Below the pieces are notes generated by a model. It saw nothing but the letters and a program-made list of their open reading frames with translations. It made no database searches and was not told the DNA's origin. Source: Anastrepha obliqua (Eukaryota > Arthropoda > Insecta > Diptera > Tephritidae). Taken from it: DNA of 64,000 bases. The position numbers and the translations under genes were made by a program. The stretch is taken from assembly GCF_027943255.1 (NCBI RefSeq), contig NC_072893.1, positions 98,587,784 through 98,651,783 of the forward strand, in the 5' to 3' direction. Of the stretch, positions 55,331-64,000 are shown in pieces (the stretch's first letter is position 1; the number at the start of each line of letters is the position of its first letter).

Positions 55331-55799
55331 TCTCAAAAATCCCACATGAATTGACAAATAAAACATGTAGTCACGCGCAGTGCTCATGCAACTTGTATTG
55401 CAAGTGGACACGGGTTATCGTTTATAAATCGAGTCAATATTTTTTCTGGACATTATAGGGTTATTACGAAAGGGGGCATCCTAATACATATGTATATACA
55501 TCTGCAACTAACACAGGGCGATCTGTTCGTTACAGACGTGGTACGGCGAGAGTTCAGGTGGGTCTGCATTTTTTTAAGATATTTTTCTCTGCTATTTGAA
55601 ACTTGGTCATCTACCATTTTAACGTAACCGTGTTTTCTAGCTAATGCATCAAATCAAGTGTACAAAACGTTGTTATCTTTACAAAAGGTTACGTTATTCA
55701 AAACAACTGCTGGACTTTTCTGTGCTTTGACCGAAAATGTAACATGTTTACATTTTTGCGCATTCACTTCATTTTGCCAGTTCCCATCCTCCCCTTAGA
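55331..55799. other. Non-coding stretch right of the split transposon
   Basis: May include more of the transposon's 5' region (55330-55460), too degraded to read. Nothing else recognised. Confidence 0.3.
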
Positions 55800-56140
55800 G
55801 GCATTGTAAGAGAAAACCCGACTTAAAGATGCTATGGAAGTCTGAAGGTAGTTATTTACGTAAAAGCCCTTCGTGCTAAACATTGTCAAAGGCTCGCGCA
55901 ACATCGAGAAGGAAAAAGAGAATGCTTTTCTGATTTCATTGTTAATGCAATTAACCTGTTCTATAGTTCTTAGTGTTTCTTACGAAAGTCAGATTCATGA
56001 GTAGGTATTATGTTATAACTATTAACGAACATATGTATTTTAGATATGAGTACCTTTTCACAAAGTTTCGAGAAAGAAGGCAGTACGCTGATTATAGCAT
56101 TTGTGATTATCTGGTGGCTGGAAATTGTACATATATTTAT
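55800..56140 (-). pseudogene. LINE reverse transcriptase relic
   Basis: Minus strand: LPSFSKLCEKVLISKIHMFV and NSYNIIPTHESDFRKKH, then LFLLDVARAFDNV, the RT A-motif region with its Asp. Frameshifted and short. Confidence 0.65.
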
Positions 56141-56683
56141 GTATAAGCCAAATGAATTCAAAACTCCGAAATACCTTTATAAGAAATTAAGATTGATGAG
56201 ATCTAATAACAAAAATCTCTGATTGTCCCCAAATATTCTTACTTAAGGCACACTTATCTCCATGTCATAAGAATCTATATTTTGACTTACTTATAAAGGC
56301 AATATATCTGACAGTTAGTTTTCAGTTCTAAGTTTATATTCTATTTTACTAGAGTTAAGTTTTTTACAATTTTTGCAACTTCCATTCCGTAGATGTATTA
56401 TAACGGATTAACAGTCTTATACATTCTCCCACGCATCTTAGATAAATAAAATAAAAAATGCGCTGACTGTGCGACGAAGTTATCATGTTCGCGATTTTTG
56501 CTAACATTGCTGCGGTGATTGAGAGATCATAGTACAATCCATACATGTGTGAATGCTTTTGTTCGCAGCGTAACATTCTCATTCTTCATAGGCATAATAA
56601 AATCGATTGGGTGGTACGAATACTAGCAAAGCTGTTTGTTGACTGTCACTGGACAAATCTATATGATTAAAAAAATTTGTTTA
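56141..56683. other. AT-rich stretch, nothing recognised
   Basis: No coding sequence or repeat of note; ends at the TTA target duplication of the next element. Confidence 0.35.
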
Positions 56684-57328
56684 GGCCGGATTCACACTGT
56701 GATGCCGATCACGGTCCGCTCTCGGTCCAGTCTCGGTCCGGTAAAATATTCACAAACGAAAAACAATGACTGTATTCACATTATCCGTGCTGTTCAAGTT
56801 TCGGTACAGTCACACTCCAGCATCGATCAAGCTCGAAGAATATTTTGCTGGAGCGTGATCGAACTTGCCGCGACTTGTATTGATAGTGTGAATAACGTTG
56901 CGTTCTCGGTTCAGTCTTTCGACAATAGCAAAGGAGTGCAGATCGAAGTTTTTACAATGACAGCTGAAAAATCTTGGTCTTTTGAAAAAGGTAAGTAATT
57001 GCATACAGGATTTATTACAAATTTTGAAGTTTTATTCAAATGGTGAATAACTAAAAAATAACGATCAATATCAGTATTCAAGATAATAAAGTAATCAATA
57101 TGACGTGAATGAAAATTCCATTTATTTAACGGCTAAGTCTTCAAGATCAAAATTGAATGCCATTTTTTGGCGAAAAAATGCACAAGATCTGTTTTACGTG
57201 TTCACGCGACGAACGATGAATCGCGACTGGACCGATGTAAGAACACAAATGTAGATGTCGAAAGATTTTACCGAACCGAGACTAGACCGAGAACGAACCG
57301 TGATCGGCACCATAGTGTGAATCTACCC
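56684..57328 (+). mobile_element. PIF/Harbinger-like TIR element, 645 bp
   Basis: Flanked by TTA at 56681-56683 and 57329-57331. Terminal repeats extend about 64 bp with some mismatches; shared words are GATTCACACT, GCCGATCACGG and TCTCGGT, and they end in CGGTAAAAT. The three-base TTA duplication suggests PIF/Harbinger. At 56957 an ATG frame reads MTAEKSWSFEKG and runs into a donor GTAAGT at 56991: it resembles the first exon of a MADF/Myb-like protein of such elements. No transposase inside. Confidence 0.72.
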
Positions 57329-58397
57329 TTATGAGAAAAATGATTTAGGAGATTTGTCATTGGCTGTCGAGGAGCTTCGTGTTTAGGAAAAAGTAATCTC
57401 CCTAATTTTGACTTTCCACATCGCAGTGTGGATAAAGGGCCCAAGATCATAAGCCAGCATGCCCGTACAAATACACTACAATATGCATATGTAAAATATT
57501 TATACAAGTTGTTTTAAAATTTATTTCATTTAAATGTTGCTATCAAAGTAGAACAGTAAAATTAATTGTTGTTTTTCATAACGGTCAAAATCATAAATTA
57601 TGTGTATTCAAAATAAATTTTCATATACATATACATATAGTATGTATAATTTAATTGTGTAGACTTATTACATAATTTTCTATTACTATCCGCTATACAA
57701 TGATTACTTCTGCAGTAAACTCTCTTCCAATTAATCGTTACCTTAATTATATAATATATCCAAGTAAATATGTACTTGCATATCTATTTACAAATAATTT
57801 CGAAATATTACAATTTGTTTAGTCAATTTAATTCTACGTAAATACAAAACTAGTTATATATGTATGTACATCTAAATATTTGGCAACAACTAAATTCGTT
57901 GCATGGTATGTATGTATTTCTTATATTGAATTACTTTAAAGGAAGCATAAGAACCACGACAATTATCCACAGGATTTTCGGTTTCGTAAACTACCACATC
58001 TCTCACGTCTTTGAAATCTATGGTCTACATCTGAGAAATATTAATTCTGGAAAGAGAAAAATAATATTTTTAAAAATTATAGCATAAAGCATGAAAAGAT
58101 GAAAAATAGCAGTTTGATTTGAACTAACAGAAAAATATGCTTTTTAGAGATAATCTCTGTGAACGAACAATTTTTAGACTGGCAGAAGGCTAAAACGAAG
58201 CTATTTTTTTATTATTTGATTTTGATGGCTGGTCAGCAGACCATATTGCCAGATCAGTAAAAAATACATATCAAAAAGTAAAAAAGTTCATATTACAATG
58301 TTAAAGGAAGAAATAAAGATAAAGTTTAATGAGTGTAACTGGAGATAACTTATAAACTACATAATCTTATATATATATATATTTTTTAAGGGTTATA
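57329..58397. other. AT-rich stretch, no gene seen
   Basis: 57860-58087 is an open frame without recognisable similarity. ATATAC-rich runs near 57620-57880. Nothing identified. Confidence 0.35.
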
Positions 58398-58739
58398 AAG
58401 GGTTTTTTCAATTGGCGCGGGTCGATTTTGGCGCCCTGTGGCAGCCATTTTGTTTTGGTGACATCTGTCAAATCTTTTGTTTATTATTCAGTTGTTTATG
58501 CAAAATCATCATGGCAAGTTACACGATTGAACAGCTGAATGAGTGTTCATTAACGCAAACGTTACGCGCATTGCGCCCATTTTTCGGTAGACGTGGTGGC
58601 CCTTCCAATTTCTTATGGCCCATATTGAACCATATGGACCTAGACGACATGTGGTTCCAGCAGGACGGCGCTATGTGCCACACAGCTAACGCCACAATTG
58701 ACATTCTGCATGCATACCCGCCCTTATTGAAAAACCCTA
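58398..58739 (+). mobile_element. DD41D mariner MITE, sister of the 37-kb copy
   Basis: Start AAGGGTTTTTTCAATTGGCG, end (inverted) AGGGTTTTTCAATAAGGGCG. It reads MASYTIEQ, then a small deletion, NECSLTQTLRALRPFFGRRG, then a large deletion to NFLWPILNHMDLDDMWFQQD. It has the same terminal junction (ATIDIL into YPPLLKNP) as 37029-37930. So both descend from one deleted ancestor; this copy has lost more. Confidence 0.87.
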
Positions 58740-59000
58740 TAGTAGGAAATTAAAGGAAATAGAGTTCACATTATTGTCTTGAATCTTATAATTTTATATT
58801 GCTTGTCTTTACAAAGTCAATTTAATCGGAAAGGTATTCTGGATTTTTAGTTAATAAAATTTCTTTAGTAGAGTTAAACTTGGTAAATTTCGATCTGGTA
58901 TTATTATACTAAGCACAGGTTTAGATCGAGTGTTTTATACTTTCAGTACAAATGTTGAATTGCATGGACCCAATCAAGAACATATATTCGCAATCATACT
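58740..59000. other. Short non-coding stretch before LINE F
   Basis: AT-rich; the right part may already be 3' untranslated LINE sequence. Nothing else seen. Confidence 0.3.
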
Positions 59001-62000
59001 GGTGTCCGGACATAAGTCTGTTAATGTTTATGAAACCAAGGCTTTAATAGCGGCACAGGCTATCTCGGCGAAGATTTTAGCCTTGGTGCGCGTCAATTAT
59101 ATATTTTTCGTAAAGCATCTTTCTTACTATATTTGATGTCAATCACAGTTCCAGGAGAAACGGCAAGCTTCGCAGCTCTATCCGCCCGTTCGTTCAAGGA
59201 GAAACCTGAATGACCAGGTATCCACACTATTTCACATACTTCAATCGACGACGTCTCAATTATAGCATTTATTTTGGTCACTGTATGGTAATTTCTGTAG
59301 TGTTTTTTTAACATTATCCAACTAGTTTTACTATCGGTGAAGATAACTATCTTTTTCGGGTTACTCTTGTCTGCAACCAATACTGCATATTTTATGGCCA
59401 AGAGCTCAGCCGATAAGGATGAGATGTTCTCATTGATTTTGAATAGGTAGGATTAACAGCGACATAGCATTTGATTTTGGAATGATTCTATTTTTTTAGC
59501 AATATACTTCGGTGCGTGGTAGGTTGTGGTTCTGGCGTATTCGAGTTTGGATCTAATTAGCGACTTATGGTATATAGGCTTAGGGCAGCATGAGGGGGTA
59601 GTCTTCCATTAGTGTTGGTCATCATCCTAACTGCATTCACCTTTGATGTTGCATCTGGAATAGTGGTCTTTAAATTTCAGGCGGTTATTTATCCATTTTC
59701 CTAGGAAATTGATTGAAAGTTTTTGTCTTATAGGGATATTATTAATTTGAAACTCTATATTCTTTTTGGAGCCCTTAGCAAAGTACATACAACGCATTTT
59801 GGTAAGGTTAAGATTGCGAGTTGCTAGTTTCAAAGAATGCGTTTGTGTTGTTTGATAGATTTAGAACTGCTTTATTCAAGTCCGTTTCATACGAAATGAT
59901 TGCAAAGTCGTCCGCGAATTGGAGTATAGATGTATTTTCGTCTTGCAGTTCGTGAAGAGATGTAGATTATATATTAAATATTATTGGGCTGAGACCATGA
60001 TCCTTGAGGGATACCACCCGTCACCTTCATGACTTCTGTGCCAAGAACAAGGGAGAAGAAATTTAGTATCCAATGTGAAAACTCAAGTGGAACACCACAC
60101 TTAGTAAAAATGTTACTAAGTTTATTTATATCAACACAATCGTAGGCTTTGGATATATCAAGCGCTACCATTACTACTTTATATCCTTTCTTCTTTTTGG
60201 AGGTAATAAGATACATCATTTGATTGATACACATTGTGCCGGAAAGGTTTTTGCGCAATGCGAAACTAGAAGCTGAAAGAATAAGATTTAGCAACTTTGC
60301 GCAAACTGAAATCAGAGATATGGGTCTAAAATTCTCCACTAAATTTAGAACAGCTCCCCTTTTTGGAATGGGAATTATTCTAATTTTTCTCCATTTATCA
60401 ATGACCGTATTATTCATCTAACAATAGTTAAGTGCATCCAGTAGTTTTTCCTGACTCACTTTGGGTAGTGCCTTAATCATATTGTATTTTATTCCGTCAA
60501 TACCAGCGGTAGTATGTTCAGTTTTTCTAGCCCAGACCTTGTCTAGATTTTCGAGTTCAAATGGGGTCCTCTCAAAGTCCTTAGTCGGTATTATGAGTAC
60601 TGGTGTTGAATTTTGGCAGATCTGATTCTTGAGGTGAGTAAGAAAATCCAACTTTTTGTTGATTCATGAGCGTGGGAGTTACTAGCTAATATTTTGTGAC
60701 AGTGAAAAGATCTCCAAAACTTCCGCCCGGATGATATTTTGCTTGTTTCTGATAGATGTTGCTCTCTTATTCAACTCATCTGTAGCCGCCTTATAACACA
60801 CGTAGTTTTGATAATTGTAGTGTCTCTCTAGTTTTGCACGGGCCAAAGGCAGGAATTCTTCTAAGTAATGTATCCAGGGTGCTATTCTACCATGCTTTAG
60901 GTCTATATCTAGATTCTATTCCAGCCGCCGTAGCCGAATGGGTTGGTGCGTGACTACCATTCGGAATTCACAGAGAGAACGTCGGTTCGAATCTCGGTGA
61001 AACACCAAAATTAATAAAAAGATTTTTCTAATAGCGGTCGCCCCTCGGCAAGCAATGGCAAGCCTTCGAGTGTATTTCTGCCATGAAAAAGCTCCTCATA
61101 AAAAATATCTGCCGTTCGGAGTCGGTTTGAAACTGTAGGTCCCTCCATTTGTGGAACAAGATCGAGACGCACACCCCAAATAGGACCCCAAAAAGGGTGT
61201 ATGCGCCAATTATATATATATATATATTCCTTGAACTATCAATAACCGCTCTAAAAGACTCTGAGATATTTTGCGGCACTGAAGACAACCTAAGATTTGC
61301 CAGACCCTAATTTAATCTCTTTTTGGAGCATACCGACATGTATTGGCGTATCATAACACTATTAATTTCCCAACAGTATTGCATCCCAAATAAAATCCGG
61401 AACACCAAAATTTGCAAACGTCAAATCCAGAACACTACCATGACTAATCACATGATCTGCTCTGCGAAGAAAGGTATGTTTTCCATTACTCATGCAGTGT
61501 ACCCCCAACTCCGAATCATATCCTCCCTTCTGCGAGTTTATGGAATCGTCAAATGCATCGCAGCGAGCATTGAAATCGACCCCGATAATTGTAAATGGGT
61601 TTGTACTAGCAAAATGGAAGATTCTATTCGTGAAGTCAGCGGTTGATACTCGTGGTGGAAAATAAACTGAAAATATGTTTATATTTGGTTTTAAATTAGT
61701 AGTTCTAACAGCTACTACAACTAAATGAATTTCACAGTTATTTTTTTAGAAGCGAATAGTTTTTTTGAGTGCTATGGCAACGCCACCACAACCATCTTGT
61801 CTAAATCTGTGAATAAGGTTGTAATTCAATAGGCGTAAGGCGAAATCGTTCTCGTTAAAGTGAAAGATTTCAGATAATAATACAGAATCAATATTGTCTT
61901 TGTTCGCAAAGTATTCTAAGTCATAATTGCTTGTACTATAACTTTGTATAGAGTTATATCCCAAACCATGTAGATTTTGATTTTTAAGGATCATAAACTT

Positions 62001-62046
62001 TTCACTAGTTCCTTTCCATTTGTTACTTTGCAAAAGCATGAGCATA
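59000..62046 (-). pseudogene. I-type LINE F (EN, RT, RNase H), degenerate
   Basis: Minus strand. Endonuclease remnants at 62040-61260 (NLHGLGYNSIQSY, LLSEIFHFNENDFA, RQDGCGGVAIALKKTI). RT: 60651-60418 (TTAGIDGIKYNMIKALPKVS), 60417-59974 (IIPIPKRGAVLNLVENFRPI, ALDISKAYDCVDINKLSNIF with the first Asp, GGIPQGSW), then a FADDFAIIS-like box near 59900. RNase H at 59401-59093: KIVIFTDSKTSWIMLKKHY and VWIPGHSGFSLNERADRAAK. SINE copy 9 interrupts it at 60923-61224, and LINE E cuts its 5' end at 62047. Frameshifts make it inactive. Confidence 0.8.
60923..61224 (+). mobile_element. SINE copy 9, near full length
   Basis: Best copy for the structure. A-box-like TAGCCGAATGGG at 60931, B-box GGTTCGAATCT at 60984, body with CTGCCATGAAAAAGCTCCTC and ACTGTAGGTCCCTCCATTTG, 3' end GGGTGTATGCGCCAAT and a (TA)n tail at 61209-61224. 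Likely target duplication TATTCC at 60917-60922 and 61225-61230. A tRNA-related head plus unrelated body and simple tail define it as a SINE transcribed by RNA polymerase III. Confidence 0.9.
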
Positions 62047-63790
62047 TTTGCATTAGGTAGGTAGGTAGGTGAAATGGCTGCAGTGCCGGTCTGGCACTTC
62101 TCAAGTAGCACAAAAGCGCCGTTTTGATACCATTATGAGACCTCTAACAGGCAGATATCTACATCCAGCCAGAGCTGTTGATATAATGGAGGAGACTGAT
62201 TGGATTTTGGTTGGCGCACTGCCCCAGGCTGTCGAAGAAAGGAGCGCCCAGTGGCCTTAGTCGTCTAGCTGCCAAGCCCGGACATTTGCAGAGAAAATGC
62301 TCTACAGTCTTCTTCTTTGAAAGGTCCCCCCAGCTTCTGCAATGGGGGTTAAATGGTAACCCTAGCCTTTCCGCGTGTGTGCCGCTCGTCCAGTGATCGG
62401 TAAACACAGATACGGGTTTGGAAATTGAATGGCGAGGAGTCCAAATTGCTTTCTGAGTCCTTCGTATATTGTAGTGGGGCCAAAGGGTTTTCGAAATAGC
62501 ACATGAAGAAATGGACTTTCCTGAGAAATAATTTGTGCAGTTCCCCTTTGATAACTATCAGGGGGACGCCGATGACCGAGGAGGAGGTCTCTGAGGCCAA
62601 TTCAGTTCCCTTCCTGGCAAGCTCATCTTTAAATTCATTTCCCTCTATATTTCTATGCCCTGGAACCCAGATCAGAGAAACGTTACCTGCACCCAAAAGA
62701 TTTGATCTCTTCTTTACAGGAGTTTACTAAATTCGGTCTGCACCATGGTGTCGTCAGAGCCTTAATCGCGGCTTGACTATCGGAGAAAATGTTAATATCT
62801 CCCTCGCTCCCACGTTCCCTAAGCATTTCGCAAAGGCTTCTGTTTGAAAAACACTTGTAGTGTTCGGCAGTTTAAAGAAGATAGATAAATTGGCTGATTT
62901 AGAGAAAACCCCTGCTCTGAATCTCGATTCCATCTTGGAACCGTCAATGAAGACAGAGGTGTAAGCTTCGGTGTAGATTTTCCCCTCGATCCAATCCTGC
63001 CTATTAGGAAACATTATCCTAGCACGGCCCTCAAATTCTAGTTTACGGATAGAGAGATCTGTTTGAAGTTCGGAGAAATACGGTGTTAACTGCCCGGAGG
63101 TCTCCAGACGCCAATCTCCTTTAACCTGATTGCACTTTAAGCTGCGATGGAAATGACGGAAAAGTCGATGGGAAGTAAGTGCAAAAGGACATTCAGGACA
63201 GCACTGGGGCAAGTTTTACATGCTCCGGTGATGCTAATGTATGCAATTCTTTGCTCTCTCCCAGTTTAGTGATATTATAGCCGTTTCGAAGAGCTTCCCA
63301 CCAAACTAGGCATCCATATGTTAAAATTGGCAAAACCACTGCGTTGCGCATCCACAGCACGACCTGTGGCTTGAGCCCCCATTTTTTACCGAACATAGAT
63401 TTGCAGGAGTAGAAGGCTGTACTGGCCTTCTTTACCCGATTTTCAATGTGTAGCTTCCAATGGAGTTTGGAGTCAAGTATCACTTCAAGATACCTAACTT
63501 CCCATGAGAGCGGGAAAACGTGGTTGTTTGATTTGGGAAGTCGGAAGGGTGGAGGTTTACATTTTTTGGTAAATAGCACCAGCTCCGTTTTGTCAGACTT
63601 TGTCAGACAATAGCAACTACCCAAAGTAGGGGCGAAAGGACACCACCCTGCGGCGTCCCACTGTGAGGGAATCTAATGACTGTAGCCCCTCTTCCGCCCG
63701 CATTAACTTCCCTGCCGCCAAGCAGGGACGAGCTCAAGAGACTGATACGTGTTTCCGACTTTAGTCTATCTAACGCAGTGATGTTATTAA
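62047..63790 (-). pseudogene. R1/LOA-like LINE E, RT to 3' end
   Basis: Minus strand, inserted in LINE F. From 63790: SGTPQGGVLSPLLW (RT), then YLEVILDSKLHWKLHIENRV, LPILTYGCLVWWEAL, then the RNase H start YTSVFIDGSKMESRFRAGV and, at 62696-62600, LIWVPGHRNIEGNEFKDELA. A C-terminal zinc-knuckle-like EHFLCKCPGLAARR lies near 62300. The 3' end is a GGTAGGTAGGTAGGT run at 62056 (as read on the plus strand). The 5' part is missing. Frameshifts separate RT, RNase H and 3' domain. Confidence 0.8.
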
Positions 63791-63802
63791 AATCACCTTC
63801 TG

Positions 63803-64000
63803 AAGGGTGATTTTTTAAGAGCTATAGGAAACTTTTTCAAAAAAACACACTTAAAATTCAGAAAAATGCATTTAGTTTTTGTTTAAATCGAGTACAGTCC
63901 ATATAATATTTGAAGATTATTTCATGCAAATGTTGACCGCGACTGCTCTTCAAATGGTCCACCCGCTTAGTCCAATTTTGGCATACTCTTTCCAATGTTC
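63803..64000 (-). pseudogene. DD41D mariner, C-terminal end, cut by the window
   Basis: Minus strand: TLERVCQNWTKRVDHLKSSR and HLHEIIFKY, nearly identical to the C-terminus at 6150-6250. The original stop is lost (CAT-TAA has become TAT-TAT). The 3' end GAAAAAGTTTCC...ATCACCCTT matches that copy as well. Most of the element lies beyond base 64000. Confidence 0.82.

Noticed and set aside
60923..61010. tRNA gene (A box and B box present)
   Set aside because: The same sequence heads nine dispersed copies with a common body and simple tails and cannot fold to a proper acceptor stem with CCA-adjacent pairing by eye. It is a SINE head.

Overview
This window is insect nuclear DNA, AT-rich, with spliced genes (GT...AG introns) and a very dense load of transposable elements. 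The family mix (nine mariner relics of the DD41D type, BEL/Pao, Jockey-, I- and R1/LOA-like LINEs) and a host gene resembling the Drosophila WSCD-family sulfotransferase CG9164 point to a higher fly. A tephritid is plausible, because DD41D 'rosa' mariners were first described from Ceratitis; the species is my inference.

Only one host gene is convincing: the 3' part of a WSCD-like sulfotransferase on the plus strand. Its exons are at 6666-6785, 11264-11515, 12881-13050 and 21805-21954 (stop), joined by phase-compatible splice sites. Its introns are 4.5, 1.4 and 8.8 kb and are filled with mobile DNA. Intron 1 holds a SINE, a DD34D mariner and an internally deleted LINE split by an almost intact DD41D mariner. 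Intron 2 holds a perfect 75-bp-arm palindrome. Intron 3 holds a small TA-flanked MITE, a mariner fragment, a TIR element with a cysteine-motif ORF, and two LINE remnants. Upstream (1-6665) are two long palindromic elements, a DD37D mariner and DD41D remnants.

From 22 kb on I see no intact host gene. 22-33.6 kb: TIR element, SINEs, a Jockey-like LINE. 33.8-35.7 kb: an intron-containing Tc1-like element with an uninterrupted reading frame, inserted in the (TA)n tail of a SINE that has a 13-bp target duplication. 36-38.3 kb: a Jockey-like LINE carrying a SINE and a deleted DD41D mariner. 38.27-41.27 kb: a 3.0-kb TIR element, probably pogo/Tigger-like, carrying four exons and the introns of a long-chain acyl-CoA synthetase (ACSL) gene, broken by a frameshift and two stops. 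This gene capture is the most unusual object here. 41-49 kb: Tc1, LINE and DD41D remnants. 49.4-55.3 kb: an unclassified transposon protein split by a degenerate BEL/Pao element. 56.7-57.3 kb: a Harbinger-like TIR element with a possible captured first exon. 59-64 kb: LINE nested within LINE, then a DD41D end cut by the window.

A tRNA-derived SINE of about 300 bp occurs nine times; clear target duplications date several nested insertions. The elements do not form a pathway; what the window records is the order of successive insertions. Boundaries of degenerate elements are by-eye estimates.
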